Assembly (NCBI GenBank): GCA_001941065.1
Contig: MSHJ01000005.1
Coordinates: 310,001-374,000, forward strand
Source: Alistipes sp. Zagget8
GTDB taxonomy: Bacteria > Bacteroidota > Bacteroidia > Bacteroidales > Rikenellaceae
Direction: 5' to 3'
Length of the DNA stretch: 64,000 nt
Part shown: positions 1-8,924 of the stretch, piece by piece
How the letters are laid out: every line of letters starts with the position of its first letter
Numbering within the stretch: the stretch's first letter is position 1
Program-made: the position numbers and the translations under genes
The notes under the pieces: generated by a model
Databases searched by the model: none
The model's input: only the letters and a program-made list of their open reading frames with translations
Told to the model about the DNA's origin: nothing

Positions 1-576
1 ACGGCCCTGCGCGACTATCTTTATGCCGACCGCGACCGCTATCCCGCGTCGGCCATGCGGCTGGCGTTCACGTCGAACCACGACGAAAATTCGTGGAGCG
101 GTTCGGAATTCACCCGCCTGGGCGACGCCCGCGAAATTATGGCGGTCTTCACGTTCGTCGTTCCGCGGGGCCTGCCGCTGATTTATACCGGTCAGGAGAT
201 CGGCTACGACCATGCGTTCGCCTTCTTCGACCGCGATCCGATTCCGTCTTACGGCTCCAATACCTTCACGGAGTTCTACCGCCGCCTCACGGCCCTGCGG
301 CACGACAATCCGGCACTCGCTGCCGGGGAGCGGGGCGGTGAGATGGTCGAAATACGCAACAATGCCGAGGACTGCCTGATGACCTTCGTCCGCGAAACGG
401 GCGGCAACCGCGTCGTGGCGGCGATGAACCTCTCGCCCTACGCCATCCGCGCCGACTATTATACGGGCATCTACGCCGGGATGTACACCGACGCCATGAC
501 GGGCGAACCGTTCGAACTCCGGGGACACGTCGGGGAGGATATGGCGCCGTGGAGCTACCGGATTCTGACAAGCTGA
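1..576 (+). CDS. GH13 alpha-amylase family protein, C-terminal part
   Basis: The gene runs in from the left edge, so its start and most of the catalytic barrel are missing. The visible part carries the GH13 conserved region IV (TSNHDEN around codons 24-30, containing the His-Asp pair that binds substrate beside the catalytic site), then LPLIYTGQEIGY, typical of the end of the barrel. A short beta-rich C-terminal domain ending SYRILTS follows. The family hydrolyses alpha-1,4 glucans; exact specificity and location cannot be judged without the N-terminus. The stop codon directly abuts the ATG of the following GDSL hydrolase, so the two are probably co-transcribed. Confidence 0.9.
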   Translation, partial: TALRDYLYADRDRYPASAMRLAFTSNHDENSWSGSEFTRLGDAREIMAVFTFVVPRGLPLIYTGQEIGYDHAFAFFDRDPIPSYGSNTFTEFYRRLTALRHDNPALAAGERGGEMVEIRNNAEDCLMTFVRETGGNRVVAAMNLSPYAIRADYYTGIYAGMYTDAMTGEPFELRGHVGEDMAPWSYRILTS

Positions 577-1446
577 ATGAAAAAACAAACTGATCGGAAT
601 ATGCGAAAAACATTTTGTCTGCTGGCAGCTCTGCTGCTGGCGGCGGGGCCGGTGGGAGCCTCGGACGACGGGGCCGGAAATAGCAGGGAGTGCGCCGCCG
701 GAATGAACTTTATACAGAATCAGTGGTCCGGTAGGCGGGTCGCCTTTCTCGGCGATTCGATCACGGACGAGCGCCATATCGGCACGACGAAAAACTATTG
801 GCAGTATTTGGCCGAGATGCTGGACCTCGTGCCTTTCGTCTATGGGATCAACGGGCATCAGTGGTCCGACGTGCTGGGGCAGGCCCGGAAACTTTACGCC
901 GAGCGGGGCGATGCCGTAGACGCTGTCGTCGTCTTTGCCGGGACCAACGATTTCAATGCCGGCGTGCCGCTGGGCGAGTGGTACGAGGTCCGGGAATCGG
1001 AGTGCCCGATGCCGGGTCCCGCCGTGGGGATGCGGATGCGCCGTACGCTTTCGGCGGACCCCGGGACTCTCTGCGGACGGATCAATGCCGTGCTGGCCTT
1101 TCTCAAAGAGCACTATCCGACCAAGCAGGTCATCCTGCTCACGCCGCTCCACCGCGGTTATGCGCGTTTCAGCGACCGGAACATCCAGCCCGACGAATCG
1201 TATCCCAACCGGCTGGGGCTCTATGCCGACGCCTATGTCGCAAAAATACGTGAGGCCGGGAGTGTCTGGGCGGTTCCGGTGATCGATCTCAACAGCATCA
1301 GCGGTCTTTATCCCGTTGCCGATTCCCATGTCCGCTATTTCAGCGACGGGCAGACCGACCGTCTGCATCCCAACGCTGCGGGTCACGAACGTATGGCCAA
1401 AGCCCTGGCGTATCAGTTGCTGGCATTCCCGGCCTGTTTCGACTGA
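577..1446 (+). CDS. SGNH/GDSL-family hydrolase, exported
   Basis: A 289-residue GDSL lipase/esterase-like protein. Block I is GDSITDE (residues 59-65, nucleophile Ser61). The GTND motif is near 122-125, and the Asp-x-x-His pair is in DRLHPNAAGH near 261-270, so the full catalytic set is present. A hydrophobic signal peptide follows the second Met (MRKTFCLLAALLLAAG). Translation may start at 577, touching the upstream stop, or at 601; both give an exported protein. Members deacylate carbohydrates or lipids. Its position behind an amylase gene suggests a carbohydrate esterase, but this is not proven. Confidence 0.85.
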   Translation: MKKQTDRNMRKTFCLLAALLLAAGPVGASDDGAGNSRECAAGMNFIQNQWSGRRVAFLGDSITDERHIGTTKNYWQYLAEMLDLVPFVYGINGHQWSDVLGQARKLYAERGDAVDAVVVFAGTNDFNAGVPLGEWYEVRESECPMPGPAVGMRMRRTLSADPGTLCGRINAVLAFLKEHYPTKQVILLTPLHRGYARFSDRNIQPDESYPNRLGLYADAYVAKIREAGSVWAVPVIDLNSISGLYPVADSHVRYFSDGQTDRLHPNAAGHERMAKALAYQLLAFPACFD

Positions 1447-1755
1447 CACTGCCGGAAAAAGGCCGGATTCCGGCGGCGAACCTTGACAAACTGAACAAGT
1501 TTGCGGAATTTTCCGTATCTTTGCCGGGACCGAAGCAGTGCCTGCGTATGTATTTTGTCGCAAAATATTCTCCGGATAAGGACCGTCGGACGGTCCGGGG
1601 CGTACTGCGCCGTAATTCCCCCCCCCGAAAATAATCGATAGCCACCGTGCCGGCCCCGCCGCCGGCGCCCCGCGGATGATTCGTTTCATCCGCGCGTTTC
1701 CGTATGCCTTCTACCCATTCACTTTTTTTCTATAATCTCAAAAATCATTACAGAA
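1447..1755. other. Intergenic region with two hairpins
   Basis: About 310 bases without a convincing gene. It holds a perfect dyad GGACCGTC-G-GACGGTCC at 1580-1596 and a hairpin GCGGATGA-TTCGTT-TCATCCGC at 1672-1693. Neither is followed by a T tract, so they are more likely leader structures of the next gene than terminators. A TATCTTTG at 1516-1523 fits the Bacteroidetes -7 element but has no TTG at the right spacing. Confidence 0.5.
1516..1523 (+). promoter_or_regulatory. Possible -7 element (TATCTTTG)
   Basis: Matches the Bacteroidetes -7 consensus TAnnTTTG upstream of the outer-membrane protein gene at 1756. No good -33 TTG lies 19-21 bases upstream, so support is partial. If used, the transcript would have a leader of about 230 bases containing both hairpins. 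Confidence 0.35.
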
Positions 1756-2559
1756 ATGAAGAAAATTTGTATTTGCTGGCTGGCTTTGTGCGCCGTGTCT
1801 TATGGAACGTATGCGCAGGAATCGGAACGTACCGGCGGGGATTCCCGCCGGTTGGATTCCCTGCAGCAGGTCGTGAATGCGCTCTCCTCGCGTGTGGAGG
1901 ACACCGAAAGGGCCGAATTGAACCGTGCTGTCTGGAAAGACCGCGCCAAGTATTTCAACCTGGGCTACGTCCGGCAGACGCTCGCGGACAAGACCTACGG
2001 CGGGGAGCTCAAAAGCGATTTCGGCGCCTCGTTGAGCTGGGGCAAGACCTACTACCTGCATCGTAAACCGCTGTTCGGAATGTTGAAATTCGGCCTCGAC
2101 TGGTCGTGGATGGACATTAACTATGCCAAGTCCGCGGTGGAGATGTTCGACGAATCCTCCGCCGAGGATTTCTCGTCCGACGTGCATCAGGCCGAGATCG
2201 GTATGCAGTTCGGTCCTTCGGTGACGGTCAACCCCGTGCATCACCTGAAAATCGGCGGCTATTTCCGCGTCACGCCGTCCTACTCGCTCCTCTATATGGA
2301 TGAGACCGTGCACCATCATTACGTGACTTTCTGCAACGCCGGCTGCACCCTTGCGTGGAAGGTCGTGTCGCTGGGCGTCGAATGGCGCTGGGGCACGGCC
2401 AAATACGACGGATTGAAATTCGACGAGTCGGCGTTCGACGAGGACGACCTGACGGACGGCGACATCCCCTCGGCGGGCGATGTGATGGACCGGATGACGG
2501 TTCCCGACCGCAAGTTCCGGACCAGTTCCGTCCGCTTCTACCTGGGTTTCCGGTTCTGA
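1756..2559 (+). CDS. Predicted outer-membrane beta-barrel protein, unknown function
   Basis: 267 residues. A signal peptide (MKKICICWLALCAVSYGTYA, cleavage near AQE) is followed by a short coiled-coil-like stretch (LDSLQQVVNALSSRVEDTE, about 33-51). Then come alternating amphipathic strands rich in aromatic residues, ending in RFYLGFRF; a terminal Phe is typical of outer-membrane barrels inserted by the BAM machinery. The length suggests a barrel of 8-10 strands. I do not recognise a specific family or ligand. It stands alone, behind a long leader and before a strong terminator. Confidence 0.75.
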   Translation: MKKICICWLALCAVSYGTYAQESERTGGDSRRLDSLQQVVNALSSRVEDTERAELNRAVWKDRAKYFNLGYVRQTLADKTYGGELKSDFGASLSWGKTYYLHRKPLFGMLKFGLDWSWMDINYAKSAVEMFDESSAEDFSSDVHQAEIGMQFGPSVTVNPVHHLKIGGYFRVTPSYSLLYMDETVHHHYVTFCNAGCTLAWKVVSLGVEWRWGTAKYDGLKFDESAFDEDDLTDGDIPSAGDVMDRMTVPDRKFRTSSVRFYLGFRF

Positions 2560-2569
2560 GACCCGGCGC

Positions 2570-2605
2570 GGCGGCATACCTCCGGAGGTGTGCCGCCGTT
2601 TTTTT
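2570..2605 (+). terminator. Rho-independent terminator
   Basis: A 14-base stem (2570-2583 with 2584-2597, one G-T wobble, essentially no loop) is followed by seven Ts. It lies 11 bases after the outer-membrane protein stop. Confidence 0.9.
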
Positions 2606-2705
2606 CGTCGCGGCGGAAAAGTTCCCGCGAACGTACTGAATACCGCTTTTTTGCGTATCTTTGGCTTCGCCTTAAAGACTCCCGCTCGGCAAAATGCAGG
2701 TGAAC

Positions 2706-2736
2706 TTGCTTTTGCCCTCGCTTATTCGTATCTTTG
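2706..2736 (+). promoter_or_regulatory. Bacteroidetes-type promoter of TPM gene
   Basis: TTG at 2706-2708, 20 bases, then TATCTTTG at 2729-2736. This is a good match to the -33/-7 pattern and lies 10 bases before the chosen ATG. It favours the start at 2747 over any upstream Met. Confidence 0.75.
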
Positions 2737-2746
2737 CTCCGTGATT

Positions 2747-3649
2747 ATGCGAAAAATTGCAATACTTTGCCTGTTGCTCGCCTGTGCGCTGCCCGCCCTT
2801 GCGGGAACCTACCGCCCGGACGAGATTCCCAACGTTCAGCGTATGGACCGGCGGCGCTATGTCTCCGATCCCGACGGCATCCTTTCCGCAGGGGCCGTGG
2901 CGCGTATCGATTCGGTCTGCGCGTCGTTGCGCGAACGGGGACTTGCGCAGGTGGCGGTCGTCGCCGTCGACGACATTGCTGGCGGCGATACGTTTTCGTT
3001 CGCCGTCGAGCTGTTCCGCGACTGGGGTGTGGGCTCGGCCAAAAGCAATAACGGACTGGGCATCCTGCTGGTGAAGGACCTGCGTGAGATACACTTCGTC
3101 ACGGGCGGCGGCCTGGAGGGCATCCTCCCCGACGCGCTCTGCAAACGCATACAGCTCAATTATATGCTTCCGGCCTTCCGCGAGGGGGATTATAGCGCGG
3201 GCATGGTCGCAGGCGTCGAAGCCGCGGCTACGATCCTCGAAGGCGGTGAGGTGGACCTCTCCGGCGACGGTGGCGACGAACTCCCGGCCTGGATGATCTT
3301 CGTGATTGTCGTCGGCTTCATCGTGGGACCGCTGGGACTGGTGCTGGTGGTCTATTACGCCCGGCACCGCTGTCCGCAGTGTCATAAATTCACCCTGCGT
3401 CAGGACTCCCGGCAGGTGCTGAGCGTCACGCAGAACTACCGGCTGGTGGAATATACCTACGTCTGCTCGAACTGCGGTGCCGTGGTCAGGCGGCGTGCCA
3501 AAGACCTCCGCGACGACAATTTCGGCGGCGGAGCGGGCGGCGGCACGATCATCGGCGGCGGTTTCGGCCGCGGCATGGGCGGAGGCTTTGGCGGCGGCGG
3601 CTTCGGAGGAGGGTCCTTCGGCGGCGGCGGAGCCGGTTCGAAATGGTAA
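2747..3649 (+). CDS. TPM-domain membrane protein with zinc ribbon and Gly-rich tail
   Basis: 300 residues. A signal peptide (1-19) is followed by a TPM (YgcG/TPM_phosphatase) domain at about 37-170, beginning YVSDPDGILS and including NNGLGILLVK. One transmembrane helix lies at about 183-204. A four-cysteine zinc-ribbon (C209-x2-C212 and C240-x2-C243) and a long Gly/Phe-rich tail follow. The frame stays open upstream, but the start at 2747 gives a clean signal peptide just after a promoter. TPM proteins are commonly found beside LemA; here LemA follows after one intervening gene. The molecular function of this pair is not settled; a membrane or envelope stress role is often proposed. Confidence 0.88.
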   Translation: MRKIAILCLLLACALPALAGTYRPDEIPNVQRMDRRRYVSDPDGILSAGAVARIDSVCASLRERGLAQVAVVAVDDIAGGDTFSFAVELFRDWGVGSAKSNNGLGILLVKDLREIHFVTGGGLEGILPDALCKRIQLNYMLPAFREGDYSAGMVAGVEAAATILEGGEVDLSGDGGDELPAWMIFVIVVGFIVGPLGLVLVVYYARHRCPQCHKFTLRQDSRQVLSVTQNYRLVEYTYVCSNCGAVVRRRAKDLRDDNFGGGAGGGTIIGGGFGRGMGGGFGGGGFGGGSFGGGGAGSKW

Positions 3650-3727
3650 GGGCGCGTGCGACAAATAAATAAGTTCAGCCATTGGCTGCGGGTGTGCCGG
3701 TCTCGGGATTATAATTAAAGTGACTAC

Positions 3728-4519
3728 ATGAACGATTATAAGGAAATAAACAGGATAGCTTGGAATTTGATGGCAAACGTTCATGTCGATTCTGCGTTTT
3801 ATGACCACGAGGCGTTTCTGAAAGGAAAGTCATCCCTCAAACACATTGAACTGAGTCTGCTCGGAGACGTAAAGGGGAAATCGATTCTTCATTTGCAGTG
3901 CCATTTCGGGCAAGACACTGTTTCTCTGTCCCGATTGGGAGCACATGTTACGGGTGTGGACCTGTCGGACAATGCGATTGGCTTTGCTGAAAATATGGCG
4001 AAGGAGTTGTCTGTTAACACAAAGTTCGTCTGCTCCGATATTTATGATCTTCCCGATGTTTTGGATGGAAAATTCGATCTTGTTTTTACGAGTTACGGAG
4101 TGATCGGATGGTTGCCCGATATGGAACGCTGGGCCGGGGTTATCTCACACTACTTAAAACCGGGAGGTCGTTTTGTTATGGTGGAATTCCATCCTGCGGT
4201 ATGGATGTTCGGCGATGATTTTCGGTCGATAGATTACAGCTATTTCAAAACCGGTGAGATCGTTGAACGGCTGGAGGGCAGTTATGCTGATGAAAATTCC
4301 GATATTCGGTATTCCACCGTTACATGGAATCATAGCCTGAGTGAAGTTATCGGCAGCCTTATCCGGGCGGATATTCGTATAACCCGGTTTGATGAATACG
4401 ATTACTCGACCCAGAATTGCTTTAGACAGATGATCAAAAAAGACGAGGAAAAATATCAGATAAAGCATTTAAAAGACAAGCTGCCGATGATTTTCGCAAT
4501 CGAAGGAATCAAGGGCTGA
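3728..4519 (+). CDS. Class I SAM-dependent methyltransferase
   Basis: 263 residues. The Rossmann methyltransferase motif I is KSILHLQCHFGQDT (about 51-64), followed by the acidic SAM-ribose motif GVDLS (76-80) and the post-motif strand FDLVFTSYGV. The substrate cannot be told; the fold resembles small-molecule methyltransferases. The coding sequence is clearly richer in A/T than its neighbours and uses codons such as aaa, ata and gat that they avoid. That suggests acquisition from a lower-GC Bacteroidetes donor. It sits between two genes, TPM and lemA, that normally travel together. Confidence 0.85.
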   Translation: MNDYKEINRIAWNLMANVHVDSAFYDHEAFLKGKSSLKHIELSLLGDVKGKSILHLQCHFGQDTVSLSRLGAHVTGVDLSDNAIGFAENMAKELSVNTKFVCSDIYDLPDVLDGKFDLVFTSYGVIGWLPDMERWAGVISHYLKPGGRFVMVEFHPAVWMFGDDFRSIDYSYFKTGEIVERLEGSYADENSDIRYSTVTWNHSLSEVIGSLIRADIRITRFDEYDYSTQNCFRQMIKKDEEKYQIKHLKDKLPMIFAIEGIKG

Positions 4520-4593
4520 ATGAAGTATCCGGAAATTGTTGATTCCTCCGGTCGATTGACTTGGAATGATGATAATTTTAAAATAGTTTTGTT

Positions 4594-5169
4594 ATGAAAA
4601 AATGGATTTGGCTGGGCGTAGTCGCCGTGGTGGTGATCTTCTTTTATGCGACCTATAACGGTTTTGTGAACAAGGAGGAGGGGCTCAAGAGCGCTTGGTC
4701 CAACGTCGAGACGCAGTACCAGCGCCGTGCCGACCTGATTCCCAATCTGGTCAACACCGTGAAAGGCTATGCGGCCCACGAGACCCAGACCCTGAACGAA
4801 GTGACCGAGGCGCGTGCCCGGGCTACGTCGATCAACCTTTCGGCCGACGACCTGACGCCCGAGAAGCTCGCGCAGTTCCAGCAGGCGCAGGCGCAGGTGC
4901 GCTCGGCGCTGGGACGTCTGATTGCCGTTTCGGAGAGCTATCCCGACCTGAAGGCGAACCAGAATTTCCTCGAACTGCAGGCCCAGCTCGAGGGCACCGA
5001 GAACCGTATCGCCGTTGCCCGCAAGGATTTCAACACCGCGGCGCAGCAGTACAACGTTTCGGTGCGCCGTTTCCCGGCCAATTTGGTTGCTGGGATGTTC
5101 GGGTTTGAGCAGAAGCCCTATTTCGAGTCTGCCGAAGGCTCGGAAGCCGCTCCCGAGGTGACTTTCTAA
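4594..5169 (+). CDS. lemA: LemA family protein
   Basis: 191 residues, the usual LemA length. An N-terminal membrane anchor (about 4-20) precedes an all-helical domain with the family signatures WSNVETQYQRRADLIPNLVNTVKGYA (about 35-60), LKANQNFLELQAQLEGTENRIA and the closing FPANLVAGMFGFEQKPYFE. It is predicted to be an inner-membrane protein with a periplasmic helical bundle. Family function is not firmly established. The next gene starts at the base after its stop, so the two are translationally adjacent. Confidence 0.93.
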   Translation: MKKWIWLGVVAVVVIFFYATYNGFVNKEEGLKSAWSNVETQYQRRADLIPNLVNTVKGYAAHETQTLNEVTEARARATSINLSADDLTPEKLAQFQQAQAQVRSALGRLIAVSESYPDLKANQNFLELQAQLEGTENRIAVARKDFNTAAQQYNVSVRRFPANLVAGMFGFEQKPYFESAEGSEAAPEVTF

Positions 5170-6159
5170 ATGATCTCCGAACGTTCGCGCGGCTATGTGC
5201 TGGGAGCCGTGGCCGCGGCCAGTTACGGACTGAATCCGCTCTTTGCGCTGCCTTTGTACGGGGCGGGCCTGGGCCCGGATTCGGTCCTTTTTTACCGCTA
5301 TGTGCTGGCTGTGGTGATGCTGGGGGCGCTGATGCTCTTCCGGCGGCAGTCGTTCGCCCTCACGCGGCGCGATGTGGTTCCGCTGGCGGTGATGGGCGTG
5401 CTCTTTTCGGTGTCGTCGCTGCTGCTTTTCCAGAGCTACAACCTTATGGATGCCGGCATCGCCTCGACCATTCTGTTCGTCTATCCGGTGATGGTCGCCG
5501 TCATCATGGCCGTGGGTTTCCACGAACGGGTCACGGCCGCCACGGTTTTCTCGATTGCGCTGGCGTGCGCGGGCATCGCGCTGCTCTATAAAGGGGGCGA
5601 CGGGGCGACGCTCAGCCTCGCAGGCGTTGCGCTGGTCTTCCTCTCGGCGCTCTCCTATGCGATCTATATCGTCGGCATCAACCGCTCGTCGCTCAAAAAT
5701 CTTCCGACCGAAAAACTCACCTTCTACTGCCTGGTGTTCGGTTCGCTGGTCTATGTCGTGCGGCTGCGAGGGTGTACCGATTTGCAGGCCATTCCTTCGC
5801 CTGCGATGTGGGTCAACGCCGTTTCGCTGGCGCTCTTCCCGACGATTATCTCGCTGGTGACGATGGCCGGGGCCATCCGCCGCATCGGCTCCACGCCCAC
5901 GGCGATTCTCGGGGCGCTGGAACCCGTCACGGCGCTGTTCTTCGGCGTCATGGTCTTCGGCGAGCGGTTCACGCTGCGCATCGGTGTCGGTGTGGCGCTG
6001 ATCCTCGTCGCCGTGACGCTCATCATCGCGGGAAAGTCCATCCGTATCCCCACCTCCGTCACCCACCTGGCCCGCTGGATGGCCCGTCCGCGCCTGCCGC
6101 GGTGGGCCGTGCGCTGGGCCCGCCGTCTGCCGCTGCCGCGCATTCGCCGGACAAAATAA
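5170..6159 (+). CDS. EamA/DMT family transporter
   Basis: 329 residues with about ten hydrophobic segments forming two EamA repeats (roughly 5-135 and 150-290). The second repeat ends with the typical GALEPVTALFFGVMVFGERFT. It is a drug/metabolite superfamily inner-membrane permease of unknown substrate. An unusual Arg/Trp/Pro-rich basic tail of about 30 residues follows the last helix and is presumably cytoplasmic. It begins directly after lemA and is followed within 9 bases by a cupin gene. Confidence 0.9.
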   Translation: MISERSRGYVLGAVAAASYGLNPLFALPLYGAGLGPDSVLFYRYVLAVVMLGALMLFRRQSFALTRRDVVPLAVMGVLFSVSSLLLFQSYNLMDAGIASTILFVYPVMVAVIMAVGFHERVTAATVFSIALACAGIALLYKGGDGATLSLAGVALVFLSALSYAIYIVGINRSSLKNLPTEKLTFYCLVFGSLVYVVRLRGCTDLQAIPSPAMWVNAVSLALFPTIISLVTMAGAIRRIGSTPTAILGALEPVTALFFGVMVFGERFTLRIGVGVALILVAVTLIIAGKSIRIPTSVTHLARWMARPRLPRWAVRWARRLPLPRIRRTK

Positions 6160-6167
6160 TTATCCTT

Positions 6168-6482
6168 ATGAACAAAGATTTCAAAACGCCGCCGGGACAT
6201 GTGAATTTTCTCGCCAAGCGGCTTTTCGGCGCAGGCGGCACGATCGTCGACGGTGCCGTCGCTTACCTTGCACCCGGCGGGGGAGGCCCCGTGGAGATGC
6301 ACACCCATGCCACCGACCACCTGTTTATCGTCGTGAGCGGCGAGGCCCGGGTGCTTCTCGGCGACGGGGAGGTTATCGTCCGCGAGAACGAATCCTTCCT
6401 GGTGAAGGGGAACGTTCCCCATTCGGTCTGGAACAACACCGACGGCGAGACCGTGATGATAGGCATTACCGTTGCCGGATAG
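6168..6482 (+). CDS. Small single-domain cupin protein
   Basis: 104 residues. Cupin motif 1 is GPVEMHTHATDHLFIVVSGEARV, with a metal-ligand His-x-His and the downstream Glu/Gly pattern. Motif 2 is the region around FLVKGNVPHSVWNN. The start at 6168 lies 9 bases after the transporter stop; the frame is open further upstream but overlaps that gene. Single cupins bind metals and small ligands or act as simple isomerases or dioxygenases. Nothing here fixes the reaction. Probably the last gene of the lemA-eamA unit, ending opposite the receptor gene. Confidence 0.82.
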   Translation: MNKDFKTPPGHVNFLAKRLFGAGGTIVDGAVAYLAPGGGGPVEMHTHATDHLFIVVSGEARVLLGDGEVIVRENESFLVKGNVPHSVWNNTDGETVMIGITVAG

Positions 6483-6500
6483 TTCCGGCCCGCAGGACCG

Positions 6501-8861
6501 TTACAGCCGGCTCTTTTCGGCCTCCGACCCGGCTTCGACGGCCTTGCGTTTGAAGGCCTTGCCCGATTTGAAATTCCAGGTCACTCCGATGCGGTAGGAG
6601 CGGTTGCTCCATGTCTGCCGGGCGTTCACCGTGCGGACGAATCCGTCGCCGCGGGCCCCGATCACCTGTCCTTGGTCCAGCAGGTTCTGCACCGAGAACG
6701 AGGCGGTGAAGCGGTCTCCGAAACGCTTCTTGATTCCGGCCTGCAGCCGGTGGTCGGGTTCGACCCAGCAGTTGCCCAGGTCTATACGGCTCTGATAGTT
6801 GTACGAGAGGTCGATGTAGAATTTCGCCGGCAGCGTGAAGGTGGTCGAGATGCTGCCGAATGCCCAGTTGTAGAAAGTTTCGGCGCCGTGCTGCTCGACG
6901 CGCTCACCGTGGCGCATGTAGGTGAAGTTGGCGTTCAGCTGCCACCATTTCGCGGGCTGGAAAGGCAGATTGACCGAGACGTAATAGTTTTTGGTGCGGT
7001 CGTAGTTGATCCACGCCAGCTGCAGCAGGTCGGGATTCTCGGGATCGGCCCGCATCGTCTGCTGGATTTCGTCGTCGACGAGCTGCACGCCGCCTGTCAG
7101 CGTGTATTTGTGGGCCATGACCAGCGTCAGACTCACGTCGTGCCTGAATGCCGGGTCGAGCGACGGATTTCCCGTCTGGTAGGTGTAGTCCGAAATCTGC
7201 ATCCGCTGGGGGTTGAGGCTCCAGAACCGGGGCCGCTCGATGGTCCGGGCATACTGGGCGATCAGCGACCAGCCTTTCTCCCGCGAAAAGGAGTAGGAGA
7301 CGTTGGCGTTGGGGAAGAGCGAGAAATAATCCTGCCCGACGCCTTTTCCCGTCGTGTGGGTGTACTCGCCGCGCAGGCCCGCCACGAGGCTCCAGTCGCC
7401 GAGTTTCGCCGAGGCGATGGCGTAGGCCGCTGCGATGTTCTCCGTGTAATCGATCGTGAAACTCTGCCGGTCGTTGCGCAGCCATGCGTCGCCCTTGCGG
7501 TATTCGTAGAGGGCGTTGTTGTGCATGTCGTTGTAGGTGTACTTGGCACCGGCTTTCAGCGACCAGCGGGGTGAGAAATTCTTCTCGAGGGCCAGCGTCG
7601 CCGTGGTGATGTTGTAGAGACTCACGGAATTGTCGCGGTAGACCGAGTCGAGGACGCCTCCGGGAGCCGTGATGCAGCTCGTGTTGTCGTTTCGGGTGTC
7701 GTTTTCGCGGCGCGTGTAGTCGGCCAGCAGTTTGAGCGTCGAACCCAGCGTGTCGATTTTCCAGATGTAGTTGAATGTCGCCGAATAGTTGTTGCGTCGG
7801 TCGAGTTTGTCGAAATAGCTGTCCGTGCGTGTCACCGTGCCGCCGTTGCGGAAATCGGTGTAGGAGTCGTTGGGCTCCCCGTCGCGGTTGCGCCAGTATT
7901 CGAACTCCGCGCCGACGCTGTGCCGCGGGTTGATCTCGAACACCGTTCCGGCGCTGGCCCCGAAACTGCGGTTGCGGCCCTTCATCTCCGAATGGGCGTT
8001 CAGCGCCTTGTCGGCGGCATCGTAACGGGTCTGCTCGTCGGTGGTCGTCTTGTCGCCTCCGAAAGACCCCCATGCCGAGGCGTAGAAATCCGTGCGTCCC
8101 GAATGGATGTTGATGTTCGCCGAAGGATTGTATTTGTTGACTATTTCGGCCTGCGACGTGTTGAACGACACCGAACCGTCGATACCGTTTTCGCGGCGTT
8201 TCCTGAGGGTGATGCGGATCGCGCCACCCGCCGAATCGGCGTCGTAGTCGGCGCCGGTGGTGGGCACGACCTCGATTTTCTGAATCTCCTCGGCCCGGAG
8301 CGACCGCAGGTAGGTCAGCAGCTGCTCGGGCTCCATGCGCAGTTCGCGGTCGTTGATGTAGACCTTCGAACCGCTTTTGCCGTTGATCGAGATCTTCTCG
8401 CCGTCGATCCAGACGCCGGGGGCGCGTTCGAGCAGTTCGATGCCGTCCTTGCCGATGGCCGCCGGGGCGTTCGCCACGTCTACCACAAACCGGTCGGCCT
8501 CGCGGCGCACCAGCTGGGCCTTGACCACCACGCTTTCGATGTCGGTCGCCGAGGAGCGCATCACGAAATCGCCCAGGTCGTTGTCCAGCTCCACGCGCAC
8601 CGCCTTTTTGATGGGGTCGAACCCGAGAAACTGAATCTGCAGCGTGTAATTGCCCGGCGCGGCCTTGAGTTCGAAACGTCCCCGGGCGTCGGTCGTCCGG
8701 CCCGCCACCTGCTCCGAGCCTTTCAGCAACACGACCGTCGCGTATTCGACGGCATTTCCCTGTTCGTCCACCACGCGTCCCGTCGAAGGGTAGAGGCGTG
8801 CAGCCGGGAGCTGACTTACGGCCGAAGCCAGGATGACGATGAGGAGGATCAGTTTTTTCAT
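6501..8861 (-). CDS. TonB-dependent-receptor-like outer-membrane protein (OMP_b-brl family)
   Basis: 786 residues. Signal peptide (1-20), then an N-terminal carboxypeptidase-regulatory-like beta sandwich (about 25-110, starting STGRVVDEQGNAVEYATVVLLKG). A plug-like domain follows (about 120-220) with the signature SGSKVYINDREL and IQKIEVVPTTGADYDADSAGGAIRI. The C-terminal barrel ends in ITWNFKSG plus a short charged tail. It belongs to the Bacteroidetes receptor-like family that lacks obvious substrate clues. It has its own promoter with an overlapping dyad; the MerR gene behind it ends in a terminator, so the two are probably separate units. Confidence 0.88.
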   Translation of the reverse strand: MKKLILLIVILASAVSQLPAARLYPSTGRVVDEQGNAVEYATVVLLKGSEQVAGRTTDARGRFELKAAPGNYTLQIQFLGFDPIKKAVRVELDNDLGDFVMRSSATDIESVVVKAQLVRREADRFVVDVANAPAAIGKDGIELLERAPGVWIDGEKISINGKSGSKVYINDRELRMEPEQLLTYLRSLRAEEIQKIEVVPTTGADYDADSAGGAIRITLRKRRENGIDGSVSFNTSQAEIVNKYNPSANINIHSGRTDFYASAWGSFGGDKTTTDEQTRYDAADKALNAHSEMKGRNRSFGASAGTVFEINPRHSVGAEFEYWRNRDGEPNDSYTDFRNGGTVTRTDSYFDKLDRRNNYSATFNYIWKIDTLGSTLKLLADYTRRENDTRNDNTSCITAPGGVLDSVYRDNSVSLYNITTATLALEKNFSPRWSLKAGAKYTYNDMHNNALYEYRKGDAWLRNDRQSFTIDYTENIAAAYAIASAKLGDWSLVAGLRGEYTHTTGKGVGQDYFSLFPNANVSYSFSREKGWSLIAQYARTIERPRFWSLNPQRMQISDYTYQTGNPSLDPAFRHDVSLTLVMAHKYTLTGGVQLVDDEIQQTMRADPENPDLLQLAWINYDRTKNYYVSVNLPFQPAKWWQLNANFTYMRHGERVEQHGAETFYNWAFGSISTTFTLPAKFYIDLSYNYQSRIDLGNCWVEPDHRLQAGIKKRFGDRFTASFSVQNLLDQGQVIGARGDGFVRTVNARQTWSNRSYRIGVTWNFKSGKAFKRKAVEAGSEAEKSRL

Positions 8862-8892
8862 AATATTCTGCTCTGCATTTTATTTGTTGATG

Positions 8893-8924
8893 CAAAGATA
8901 TGTAATAATATTTATACTATGCAA
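8893..8924 (-). promoter_or_regulatory. Promoter of the outer-membrane receptor gene
   Basis: On the minus strand: TTGC (8924-8921), 20 bases, TATCTTTG (8900-8893). It lies about 30 bases before the ATG and fits the Bacteroidetes consensus well. Confidence 0.78.

Noticed and set aside
1731..1736. TATAAT as a sigma-70 -10 box before the gene at 1756
   Set aside because: Bacteroidetes primary sigma factors use TAnnTTTG; there is no TTGACA at proper distance and the site is only 20 bases from the ATG.
4561..4591. Promoter-like TTG, 20 bases, TAGTTTTG just before lemA
   Set aside because: The -7 element ends two bases before the ATG, so transcription would start inside the coding region. It could only serve a leaderless or shorter protein.
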